NCBI GenBank assembly: GCA_036001065.1
Contig: DASYUQ010000143.1
Coordinates: forward strand, 1-37,252
Direction: 5' to 3'
Length of the DNA: 37,252 nt
DNA from: Candidatus Methylomirabilota bacterium
GTDB lineage: Bacteria; Methylomirabilota; Methylomirabilia; Rokubacteriales; CSP1-6
The notes under the pieces are model-generated. The model saw only the letters and a program-made list of their open reading frames with translations, ran no database searches and was not told the DNA's origin. The translations under genes were made by a program, and so were the position numbers. Below, one piece after another: positions 24,204-31,753 of the stretch (position 1 is its first letter; every line of letters starts with the position of its first letter).

Positions 24204-24540
24204 TCTTTTTATTACCGCACGCGGCCGCTTCGTGTGACACGTCCTGGCCGATCTAGCCGCGGTGACGTTTCCCCGGTTCTGATTGGCATCCCGGACGACC
24301 CCGGCGAACCGATAGGACGTTGAAGCTTTATCGCCACGGTGGTGGCGGGAACCGGTTGGCCCTTCGGCACCTTACTTGGATGCTTCGTGAGACACCCCCT
24401 CCTGCGGAGTCCTGTCCTCTCGAAGATGTCGCGTCACCCACTGGGTGGTGCCCTCCGCGTCAGCGAGGAGCCGCCGAGAGCCGCGTTTCTTGCAGGTGTT
24501 AAGCGATTATGGTCTGGTCCGTTCGCCTCTCAAAACGAAA
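24204..24540. other. Gap without a recognised gene
   Basis: This stretch of about 340 bases separates the secreted-protein promoter from the antitoxin core. The frame upstream of 24541 that joins the antitoxin gene runs back to 24445 but shows no family resemblance before LSQAQL. It may hold the antitoxin promoter and the remains of its N terminus. Nothing else was recognised. Confidence 0.45.
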
Positions 24541-24702
24541 ATGTGGGCTCAGTTGTCGCAAGCCCAGCTTACGGCGGCGCTCATGTACTACAGGCGATAT
24601 CCCGAGGAGATTCAGCGCCAGATCGACGCGAACGCTGCCCTGACACCCGAAACGATCGAGAAGCAGTATCCCGGGCTGGTACGCTTCGTCACCGCTCGGT
24701 GA
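24541..24702 (+). CDS. DUF433-like antitoxin, possibly shortened
   Basis: The frame from ATG 24541 encodes 53 residues, MWAQLSQAQLTAALMYYRRY and then IDANAALTPETIEKQYPGL. This resembles the C-terminal half of DUF433-type antitoxins, in which an L-x-x-A-Q-x-x-A-A-L-x-Y-Y-x-x-H/Y helix is followed by an acidic tail. The N-terminal helix-turn-helix half expected from the family is not visible, although the frame stays open to 24445. Its stop overlaps the toxin's GTG (GTGA), as in many toxin-antitoxin pairs. It would be autoregulatory if functional. Confidence 0.5.
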   Translation: MWAQLSQAQLTAALMYYRRYPEEIQRQIDANAALTPETIEKQYPGLVRFVTAR

Positions 24703-24959
24703 AGGTCTACCTCGACGAGAATCTATCGGCCGGATGACCGAGCTCAGCTCGCGTATGCCACCGGAGAGTCGATTTCCTCGCTCTTGCTCACGAAGCGGTC
24801 GCCACGAATACCGAGCACGCCGGCATTATGCTGATTCCGTCCAGCTTCCCTGGAGACGAGGTCAAGACGATCGCGGACGGTATCGGCGACGTCGCGAAGC
24901 AATATTCCGAGGACGTTCGCGGTGCCGTGATCTACATCCAGCGAACACCAACGCGGTAG
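24699..24959 (+). pseudogene. DUF5615 PIN-like toxin gene with two internal deletions
   Basis: The gene starts with GTG and MKVYLDENLS, the hallmark of DUF5615 (Mut7-C/PIN-like) toxins with the first acidic residues. It then jumps in another frame to DDRAQLAYATGES, and in a third frame to VDFLALAHEAV, then GIMLIPSSF, and runs to a normal C terminus. Two short stretches are missing, near 24730 and 24772, probably about 20-25 and 8-10 residues. The first frame stops after 12 codons, so no toxin can be made. The antitoxin lies immediately upstream. Confidence 0.72.
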
Positions 24960-24971
24960 CGAACCGCCGCC

Positions 24972-26201
24972 TCACCCTCCAGAGGGCACGGCGCTCGGCC
25001 TCCCGGCCGCCGCGGCGGCGGCGGCCTTCTGAAAGTCAGCCTCCGTGAAGCCGTAGAGATGGGCGCCCCCCATCAGGATCTGGGCCGCGACCTGGCGCGG
25101 GACGTTCTTCAACAAGTTCTCCGCCACGTGGGGGAAGTTGGAGTCGAAGTGCGGGTAGTCCGTGGAGACGCACATCCGATCGGCGCCGATCAGCCCGGCC
25201 GTGGCTTCGATCTCGGGCTCGCTGCCCTCGACCGCGGCCCAGCAGTTGCGCCGGAAGTACTCCCGCGGGGTGAGGCTGAGATAGGGAGCGTGGGAGTCCC
25301 GGTACTGGGGGTAGTCCCACTCGATGCGGGTCAGGATACCGGGTACCCAGGAGTTCTGGGCTTCGAGGAATCCCACCCGGAGCTTGGGGTGGAACTCGAA
25401 CACGCCGCCGATGATCATGGCGATGAGCGCCTGCTGCATCTCGATCCAGTGGCTGGCCACGTGGCGATAGAACCGGTTCTCGCCGTACAGCTCGATCATG
25501 CGGGAGTACACGGCGCTCACGCCCTCGTGGAATCCCCAGGTCACGTTCAGCTCTTCGTGCAGGCGGTAGAGAGGCTCCCAGTAGTTCGAGTGCCAGTAGC
25601 GGCCGTTCACCAGATTCGGCCGGATGAACGACCCGACGGCGCCGAGCTCCCTCACGCACCTCACCAGCTCCCGACAGGCCAGGTGAGCGTCGTGCACGGG
25701 CAGCATCGCCACGAACTTCAGGCGATCGGGGCTGTACTGGCAGAAGTCGTGGATCCAGTTGTTGTAAGCCTGGCAGAGGGCCAGCGAGAGCCGGGGGTCC
25801 ATGTTGTTGCGGCCGAGGAGGGCGAGGCCGTTGGTGGGGTAGAGCACCGCGATGTCGACCCCTTCCATCTCCATGCCCATCACCTGGGCTTCGGGGTTGT
25901 AGTCGCGCTCGATGGCAAAGTCCAGCCGGCCCGTGTCGAAGATCCGTGATCCCGAGAGCGGCTGACTGCTCTGCGTGGGGCCGGAACGGTGCCGCTTCCG
26001 GTACTGCTGCAGGTCGGCGTCCGAGATGGGCACCCCGTCCACGACGACCAAGCCGGCGGCCCAGCCCCGGGTCGGGTGGCCGTCGGCTCCCACCGGCACG
26101 CTGACGCGGTCCTTGAATGTCGGGTCCAGATAGCGCTCGAAGAGGTCGGGCGGTTCCATGATGTGCATGTCGGAGTCGACGAACCGGAGGCCGTCTTTCA
26201 T
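24972..26201 (-). CDS. Amidohydrolase family protein (ACMSD/TIM-barrel metal-dependent hydrolase)
   Basis: The 409-residue member of the Amidohydrolase-2 group starts with FVDSDMHIMEPPDLFERY, where the usual H-x-H appears as D-M-H-I-M-E as in several large soil-bacterial paralogues. It has HEGVSAVYSR with a later His, FLEAQNSWVPG, and ends with STDYPHFDSNFP, whose Asp is the catalytic one. The C terminus carries an alanine run (near residue 393). It is full length, starting at ATG 26201, and is the last gene of the 34.9-25.0 kb minus-strand row. It could hydrolyse or decarboxylate a ring-cleavage product; the reaction is unknown. Confidence 0.87.
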   Translation of the reverse strand: MKDGLRFVDSDMHIMEPPDLFERYLDPTFKDRVSVPVGADGHPTRGWAAGLVVVDGVPISDADLQQYRKRHRSGPTQSSQPLSGSRIFDTGRLDFAIERDYNPEAQVMGMEMEGVDIAVLYPTNGLALLGRNNMDPRLSLALCQAYNNWIHDFCQYSPDRLKFVAMLPVHDAHLACRELVRCVRELGAVGSFIRPNLVNGRYWHSNYWEPLYRLHEELNVTWGFHEGVSAVYSRMIELYGENRFYRHVASHWIEMQQALIAMIIGGVFEFHPKLRVGFLEAQNSWVPGILTRIEWDYPQYRDSHAPYLSLTPREYFRRNCWAAVEGSEPEIEATAGLIGADRMCVSTDYPHFDSNFPHVAENLLKNVPRQVAAQILMGGAHLYGFTEADFQKAAAAAAAGRPSAVPSGG

Positions 26202-26264
26202 GGCATCCTCCTGGCAGCGGTGACGGCGGTTGTCGGTCGCCCCTCGGGTGGGGGTTGGCCGGAA

Positions 26265-26432
26265 CTATATCGGGCTGGGCCGGGGAGTCAAGCGCAGGCC
26301 TCCTCGGTCAGTCCGCATCCGCGCATCGAGCGGGGCACCGAGCGCCAGCCCGACGAGCCGGAGCGGCGGATCGTCCTCGGCGATGAGCAGCCGCTCGTGA
26401 TTACCCACGGCCGCCGGCCAGGGCGCTCGCAT
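26265..26432 (-). CDS. Short uncharacterised frame downstream of the PEP-mutase-like gene
   Basis: A 55-codon frame starts with ATG 1 base after the preceding stop codon. It contains HERLLIAEDDPPLRLV, which looks like the first strand and acidic pocket of a response-regulator receiver domain, then an unrelated tail. It may be another collapsed gene or chance coding in a 230-base gap. I cannot tell which. Confidence 0.25.
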   Translation of the reverse strand: MRAPWPAAVGNHERLLIAEDDPPLRLVGLALGAPLDARMRTDRGGLRLTPRPSPI

Positions 26433-27302
26433 TCATGTCGTCGGCTTCTCCACGGTCGCGCGCTCGACCGCCAGCAGCTTCTCGAGCTCGATCGTGGCCA
26501 GCATGTCTCTTTCGATCGGGCCCCACTCCGGCTTCGTCGTGTGCTGGGCGCCGAACCCGTCGGCGAGGTCCTGGTAGACCTTCTTCCATGCCGCATACGC
26601 CGCCAGCAACGGCGTCTGCGGGTCGGCGACGATCTTATAACCGAGGCCGCCGAGATCCCGAAGCGTCATGCCCAGGCCGGCCAGTCCGCCGCGTGACGTG
26701 AGATACATCAGCGGCCCGCCGAGCCGCTCGGCGATGGCGCGCAGCTGCTCCGGCTTGTGGGCCATCGAGAGGAGCAAGACGTCGGCCCCGGCCTTTCGGT
26801 AGGCTTCGCCGCGGCGGAGAGCGTCGTCCAGGGTGCTGGCCCGCATCGCATTGGTGCGCGCGATGATGACAAAGTCGTGGCGGCGGCGGGCCGCCACGGC
26901 CTCCTTGACCTTGGCCGCCATCAGCTCCATGGGGATCATGTGCTCAATCCCGATGTGATGATGTGCCCGCTTCGGCACGAGCTGGTCCTCGATCTCGATC
27001 GCCGCGAAGCCGGCCGCCTCGCTCATGCCGATCGTCCGGTGCATGTGCATCGGGTCGCCGTAGCCGCAGGCGCCGTCGAGAATGAGCGGGAGCGACGAGA
27101 CGGCGTGGATCTCGATGGCCGCCTGGCACATCTCGGTCAGGTTCAGATTGGCCTCGAGCGAGACCTTCTGGTAGCCCGTCGCGCCGCCGCCGAGATAGCC
27201 GGCCGAGAAGCCGGCGGCCTCGGCCATCCTGGCCATCAGCGGATTCAGGACCAGCGGCGCGGTCACGGGCAGCGGCCCCTGCATCAGAGCGGTGAGCGCC
27301 AT
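26433..27302 (-). CDS. Isocitrate lyase/PEP mutase superfamily protein (catalytic Cys replaced)
   Basis: The 289-residue TIM-barrel protein resembles 2,3-dimethylmalate lyase and carboxyphosphonoenolpyruvate mutase-like members. It has APLVLNPLMARMAEAAGF, YLGGGATGY, the metal strand LDGACGYGDP and IEIEDQLVPKRAHHH, then IIARTNAM. The loop that in lyases reads K-R-C-G-H is here K-R-A-H-H, so the general-acid cysteine is missing. Full length, ATG start at 27302. It follows the alpha/beta hydrolase by 12 bases. It may be an oxaloacetate hydrolase/decarboxylase-like enzyme or a lyase with altered chemistry. Confidence 0.87.
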   Translation of the reverse strand: MALTALMQGPLPVTAPLVLNPLMARMAEAAGFSAGYLGGGATGYQKVSLEANLNLTEMCQAAIEIHAVSSLPLILDGACGYGDPMHMHRTIGMSEAAGFAAIEIEDQLVPKRAHHHIGIEHMIPMELMAAKVKEAVAARRRHDFVIIARTNAMRASTLDDALRRGEAYRKAGADVLLLSMAHKPEQLRAIAERLGGPLMYLTSRGGLAGLGMTLRDLGGLGYKIVADPQTPLLAAYAAWKKVYQDLADGFGAQHTTKPEWGPIERDMLATIELEKLLAVERATVEKPTT

Positions 27303-27314
27303 GAGCGTCCCTGC

Positions 27315-28166
27315 TCACCCGAGCTGCTTGTGGACGAACTCGATGATCCGCTTCCTCGCCTGCTCCGCGGTAGGCGAATCCTTCTTGGCGAACCCTTCGC
27401 CCTCCGCCTCGTACAGCTCCAGCTCGAGCTGGCCTCCCGCCTTGCGGTAATAGGCGAGGAAGCGGTCGAGGTCGGCGCGGGGATGCGCGACGTCGCGGGT
27501 GGCTTGGATGTACAGCACGGGGGGCAGCTCGACCCGCTCGCCGCGCTCGAGGGCGAGCACCGGGTTGCCCTCGGCCATCGCCTCTTCGGTCTGCCAGTAT
27601 TGGTCGTGATCCGGCAGGACGCGGTCTATGACATCCGGGTACGGTTTGCCGCCCTCGCGGAGCTTCTTGGCATAACGATAGCGCGCCAGCGGATCGATGA
27701 CCGGCCAGCACAGGACGGCGCAGCGCACGCTGGCATCGACAGCCGCCGCGCCAGCGGGCAGCGGAACCACCGAGTATCGCGGATCGCGCGGCCTCATCGC
27801 GGCCAGCATGGCCTGGTGGGCGCCGCTCGAGGTGCCCATGAGCCCCATCCGGTCGGGGCGAGTGCCCAGCTCCGCGGCCCGGGTCTTGAGCCAGCGGATC
27901 GCGTAATTGATGTCCACCAGCGAGGCCGGGTACGGCGCCTCGGGCGGCATGCGGAAATCCAGCGCCGCCACCACCACGCCGCTTTTCGCCAGTGGTTCGT
28001 TGAGTGGGGTGTCGTCCAGACGGTCCTTCCGGCACCACGCGCCGCCATGCACCTCGACGATGAGCGGGAACGGCCCGGTGCCCCGCGGCTTGAAGAGACG
28101 AGCCAGCAGGGGCGTGTCCCCGTGGCGGACATATTCGACGTCTTCGATGTGGATCTCATGAGTCAT
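27315..28166 (-). CDS. Alpha/beta hydrolase (hormone-sensitive-lipase-like esterase)
   Basis: The 283-residue cytoplasmic serine hydrolase has the oxyanion HGGAW (residues 40-44), the strand VVVAALDFRM, and the nucleophile elbow GTSSGAH with Ser113. ATRDVAHP carries the acidic residue. A C-terminal His is less clear; candidates lie near FVHKQLG. It belongs to the BD-FAE/HSL-type esterase group that acts on small esters or amides. ATG 28166 has GGAGG upstream. It is flanked by a collapsed binding-protein gene and a PEP-mutase-like gene in the same direction. Confidence 0.88.
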   Translation of the reverse strand: MTHEIHIEDVEYVRHGDTPLLARLFKPRGTGPFPLIVEVHGGAWCRKDRLDDTPLNEPLAKSGVVVAALDFRMPPEAPYPASLVDINYAIRWLKTRAAELGTRPDRMGLMGTSSGAHQAMLAAMRPRDPRYSVVPLPAGAAAVDASVRCAVLCWPVIDPLARYRYAKKLREGGKPYPDVIDRVLPDHDQYWQTEEAMAEGNPVLALERGERVELPPVLYIQATRDVAHPRADLDRFLAYYRKAGGQLELELYEAEGEGFAKKDSPTAEQARKRIIEFVHKQLG

Positions 28167-28192
28167 GCTGTCCTCCTTCCCGAGCTCCCTTG

Positions 28193-28368
28193 CTAAGGCT
28201 TGATGTCCTGGAGGAACCCTGGCGCCAGAACGCCTCCGGGGGCACCACGGGGATGTAGTTCAGCTCGATGCCTTCCGGACGCACTTCGCCCGTGGCCAGG
28301 GGCGCGGTGCGGTCGTACAGGCCGCCGGCGTAGGTCAGGCGGATGGGCGCGCTGGTCAAGAAGCTCAT
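28193..28368 (-). pseudogene. Collapsed substrate-binding-protein-like gene (4,5-dihydroxyphthalate-decarboxylase-like)
   Basis: The first 50 codons, with IRLTYAGGLYDRTAPLATGE, then EGIELNYIPV and PPEAFWR, match the N terminus of the periplasmic-binding-like proteins annotated as 4,5-dihydroxyphthalate decarboxylases. In another frame the C-terminal GFLQDIKP and a stop follow at once. About 270 residues are gone. The ATG lies 2 bases downstream of the stop of the intact NMT1 gene. The first frame otherwise runs on into the next gene's leader. Confidence 0.65.
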
Positions 28369-28370
28369 CC

Positions 28371-29354
28371 CTAGTTCAGGGGCTTGCCCATCTCCCGCAG
28401 CACCTCCTGCAGGAGGTCGCGGGCCACGAACTGCTCGACGTCGGGCAACGGCTTGTCCTTGGGCCAGCCGAGCTCGGGCGTGGCGACCGAGTCGAAGAGC
28501 TGCCGGAAAAGATCCTTGGGGATCTGCGGCGCGAACTTGTCCTGCAGCTGGTTGTAGAGGTTCTCGGCGACGCGCGCGTCCTGGATCTGGAAGTACTTCT
28601 GGATGATCTCCACGGTCCCCACCCTCTCGGTGCGGATGTAGTCGGCAGCCCTGGCCACGGCCCGGATGAAGCGCTTCATGACGTCGCGCCGGTCGCGGAC
28701 GTTGTCCCGGTGGGTGCTGATGGTGCCGCCCAGCCGCGGCAGGTGGTCCCCCGCCCGCACCAGGATCTTGAGGCCCTCGGCCTCGGCCCGAGCCGCGTGG
28801 GGGAACGAGAGTCCCGCGCCCTGGATCGAGCCGGCAATGATCGCGGCGATCCGCTCCGGCTCGCCGCGGAAGTTGATGACCTTGTAGTCCTTCCCGGCCT
28901 CCATCTTGAAGAACTTGCTGAGGACGACGACCAGCTCGCTGTAGTCCGCCGACCCGGGACGGCCTAATCCCAGGGTCTTGCCCCGCAGATCCTCGACCTT
29001 CCGGATGTCGGCCGTCGTGGTGAGCGTCCACTGGGACACCAGCGACTCACCCACCACGAAGACGAGGGGAGCCCCTTTGAGCATCGCCTCGGTGCTGCCG
29101 CCCGGGATCGGGGCGAAGTCGATCTCCTTGGCGATGGTGGCCCGGACGATCTCGCCGCCCGTCATGCTCACGAACTCCGCGTCGAGCCCCTCGGCCTTGA
29201 AGAGCCCGCGGTCCATGGCCACGTAGGTCGGGATGTGGAAGCCGCTGGCGCCCGTGGTGCGGCCCACCTTGATCTTGAGCGCCTGGGCCGACGCCACGCC
29301 GCTTCCGAGCAAGGCCGCGATGAGCACCAGCGCCGCCGCGCACACGTTCTTCAT
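28371..29354 (-). CDS. NMT1/SsuA-type ABC transporter substrate-binding protein
   Basis: The 327-residue periplasmic binding protein has a Sec signal (AAALVLIAALLGSGVASAQA). The mature part opens with LKIKVGRTTGASGFHIPTYV, then MDRGLFKAEGLDAEFV, and DLRGKTLGLGRPGSADYSE, the standard first and second lobes. Members bind sulfonates, nitrate, pyrimidine-like or aromatic acids. No permease or ATPase is adjacent. The start has GGAGG upstream. It follows the molybdopterin dehydrogenase by 19 bases and may deliver the substrate of this gene row. Confidence 0.9.
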   Translation of the reverse strand: MKNVCAAALVLIAALLGSGVASAQALKIKVGRTTGASGFHIPTYVAMDRGLFKAEGLDAEFVSMTGGEIVRATIAKEIDFAPIPGGSTEAMLKGAPLVFVVGESLVSQWTLTTTADIRKVEDLRGKTLGLGRPGSADYSELVVVLSKFFKMEAGKDYKVINFRGEPERIAAIIAGSIQGAGLSFPHAARAEAEGLKILVRAGDHLPRLGGTISTHRDNVRDRRDVMKRFIRAVARAADYIRTERVGTVEIIQKYFQIQDARVAENLYNQLQDKFAPQIPKDLFRQLFDSVATPELGWPKDKPLPDVEQFVARDLLQEVLREMGKPLN

Positions 29355-29373
29355 GGACCCCTCCTCATTTGGG

Positions 29374-31668
29374 CTACGCCGCGCCGGCGTCGCGGAGCGC
29401 GCGCCAGACGCGCTCGGGGGTGAGCGGGAGATCCTTCACGCGGGCGCCGGTGGCGGCGAAGAGGGCGTTGGCGATGGCCGGCGCGACCGGGATGATGCTG
29501 CCCTCGGCGACGCCCTTGGCGCCGTGAGGGCCCGGGCCTCCCCCGCCCTCCACGATCACCGCATCGAACGCCTCCGGCAGATCCGAAAAGAGCGGGAGCC
29601 GGTAGTCGATCATGTTGCCGTTCACGAGCTGGCCGTCGTCGTAGACCAGCCCCTCGAAGAGCGCGGGGCCGAGGCCCTGCATGGCGCCGCCGAGGTCCTG
29701 CCCCTCGACGCCGGCCGGGTTGATGGCGCGTCCCGGGTCGGAGAGCGAGACATAGCGATGGACCGCGATGGCCCCCGTCTCGCGGTCGACCGACACCCGC
29801 GCCGCCCCGAGCCCGATCTCCCAGAAGCTGGCGGTCGCGCCGAGCGCGTTGAGCCCGGTGGCCGGGCGCTGATAGCCGTGACCGATCAGCTCCCCGCCCG
29901 CGTCGCGGAAGAAGCGCTGGATGACCTCACCGAATCCGAGCCGCCGGCCGCCCGCGCTGACGCCTCCGCCCTCGAGCCGGCACTGGGCGGGGCTCACGTC
30001 GAGCGCCTCGGAGGCGATGGCCCGGACCTGGTCGGCCACGCGCTGAGCCGCCTCCTGCACGGCGTGGCCCAGCAGCGACGTCGCGCGGCTGGCGTTGGTG
30101 CGCTGGTCGAAGGGCGTGACGCCGGTGTCGGGCGCGGTGACGATCACGCGGGACGGGTCGATCCCGAGCTCGGCGGCGGCGATCTGGCCGAGCACGCTCT
30201 GCACGCCCTGGCCGATCTCGGCCGAGCTGGCGAGCACGGTGGCGCTCCCGTCCTGATGGAGCCTCACGATCGCCGTGGACGACGTCCGCGTCCCCCCGCC
30301 GTCCTTGATCGCGCAGGCCAGGCCCACGCCCTCACCCGGCGCGCGCGCCTCGCGCCATCCGACCTCCTTGGCGAGGATGTCCAGCGCCTGATCCATATCG
30401 CTGTCGATCGGCCGATCACCCGGCGCATACTCCTCATCGCGCTTGAGCAGATTTTTCATCCGCAGTGCGAACGGGTCCATACCGACCTTCGCGGCGATGA
30501 TGTCCATCTGCGACTCGTAGGCCCAGCAGACCTCCGGGGTGCCGAAACCGCGATAGGAGCCGGCCGAGACCGTGTTGGTGAACACCGCGTAGGAGTTCAC
30601 CTCGACGTGGGAAATGCGATAGGGGCCGATGATCCGGTAGCCGGCCTTCTTCGAGACGCGCGAGCCCTGGTCGGTGTAGGCGCCGGTGTCGAGGTGGATC
30701 TCCGCGCGGCGGCCCACGATGGTGCCGTCCTTCCCCACCGCGGTCTGGATCCTCACGCGGCCGCCGTTCCTCACCACCGTCCGCGCCGTGTCCTCCGACG
30801 AGAAGACGACCCGCACGGGCCCGCCGGCCTTCCGCGAGAGCGCGGCGGCGATCGGCGCCGCCGGGATCAGCTCCCGGCTCCCGAACGCGCCGCCCACGTA
30901 GGGGACGATGATCCTCACGCGGCTTTGCGGCAAACCGAACATCTCCGCCAGCGACTGCCGCATCGCGAACGGGTACTGCGTGCCCGTCCAGACCGTCAGG
31001 TCGCTCCCCTGGTGGTGGGCGATCGCGCCGAGCGGCTCGAGGGGAAAGTGGTGGACGCTCGGCAACGTGAACGTATCGTCGAAGACGAAATCCGCCTGGC
31101 GAAACGCGTCGTCAGGGTCCCCGCGGCGATAGTTGAAGTGGTGGCAGATGTTGCGCGTGACGTCGGGCTTGATGTCCTGGACGTCGGGGAAGAGCGTCGA
31201 GCGCGGCCGATCCACGTGGAGCTGGGGGGCGCCGGCTGCCAGCGCTTCGGCGACGTTCCGCACCACCGGCAGGGGCTCGTAGTCCACGACGATGCGCCGC
31301 GCCGCTTCTTCGGCGGTCAGCGCATCGACCGCCGCCACCGCGGCGACGGGCTCCCCCGCGAAGCGGACGCGCTCGATGGCCAGCAGCGGCTGGTCCCTCA
31401 CCGCCTGGCCGAAGTAGGGATCGATGTCGGTGAGGTCGGCGCCCGTGATGACCGCGATCACGCCGGGGAGCCGCTCGGCCTGCCTGGTGTCGATTCCCAG
31501 GATCCGCGCGTGAGGATACGGACTCCGGAGCACCTTGCCCTCGACCATCCCGGGGATCCTGAGATCGACGGTGTAGCGCGTGCGGCCGGTGACCTTGTCC
31601 CGCGCGTCCTGGCGCTCGAGCGACCGGCCGATCAGTGAGCGGCCCTCGACGCGGCCGGAATCGCTCAT
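29374..31668 (-). CDS. Xanthine dehydrogenase-family molybdopterin-binding subunit
   Basis: The 764-residue large subunit is a molybdenum hydroxylase that hydroxylates an N-heterocycle or aldehyde with water as oxygen source. The hammerhead domain is at the N terminus (GRTRYTVDL, KVLRSPYPHARI). It has YVGGAFGSRE, the SYRGFGTPE loop, the dipyrancofactor-binding SAEIGQGVQ and the active-site Glu in GPHGAKGVAEGSIIP. No CoxL-type Cys active-site loop was seen. It is full length. It lacks neighbouring Fe-S and FAD subunit genes, which the enzyme normally needs. Between it and the LLM gene upstream lies a hairpin repeat. Confidence 0.92.
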   Translation of the reverse strand: MSDSGRVEGRSLIGRSLERQDARDKVTGRTRYTVDLRIPGMVEGKVLRSPYPHARILGIDTRQAERLPGVIAVITGADLTDIDPYFGQAVRDQPLLAIERVRFAGEPVAAVAAVDALTAEEAARRIVVDYEPLPVVRNVAEALAAGAPQLHVDRPRSTLFPDVQDIKPDVTRNICHHFNYRRGDPDDAFRQADFVFDDTFTLPSVHHFPLEPLGAIAHHQGSDLTVWTGTQYPFAMRQSLAEMFGLPQSRVRIIVPYVGGAFGSRELIPAAPIAAALSRKAGGPVRVVFSSEDTARTVVRNGGRVRIQTAVGKDGTIVGRRAEIHLDTGAYTDQGSRVSKKAGYRIIGPYRISHVEVNSYAVFTNTVSAGSYRGFGTPEVCWAYESQMDIIAAKVGMDPFALRMKNLLKRDEEYAPGDRPIDSDMDQALDILAKEVGWREARAPGEGVGLACAIKDGGGTRTSSTAIVRLHQDGSATVLASSAEIGQGVQSVLGQIAAAELGIDPSRVIVTAPDTGVTPFDQRTNASRATSLLGHAVQEAAQRVADQVRAIASEALDVSPAQCRLEGGGVSAGGRRLGFGEVIQRFFRDAGGELIGHGYQRPATGLNALGATASFWEIGLGAARVSVDRETGAIAVHRYVSLSDPGRAINPAGVEGQDLGGAMQGLGPALFEGLVYDDGQLVNGNMIDYRLPLFSDLPEAFDAVIVEGGGGPGPHGAKGVAEGSIIPVAPAIANALFAATGARVKDLPLTPERVWRALRDAGAA

Positions 31669-31693
31669 AAGTCGGAGGGGGCCCCAACGGGTT

Positions 31694-31712
31694 GCGCCGG
31701 CGAAGCCGGCGC
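31694..31712. repeat. Dispersed hairpin repeat, copy 2
   Basis: This is a perfect copy of the 19-base hairpin at 21514, with a shortened upstream TCGGAGGGGGCC block (31672-31683). It lies between the LLM gene stop (31754) and the start of the molybdopterin dehydrogenase (31668). It would fold in the message and could separate the two transcripts. Confidence 0.6.
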
Positions 31713-31753
31713 TTGAGGAAGCGCGCGCGACTCTTGGCTTGACACGGGAGCGC

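Noticed and set aside
29233-31638. Very long open frame (801 codons) on the plus strand
   Set aside because: It is antisense to the molybdopterin dehydrogenase. In DNA this GC-rich the complementary frame stays open because stop codons are rare; the amino-acid sequence is Arg/His/Asp-rich and has no domain.
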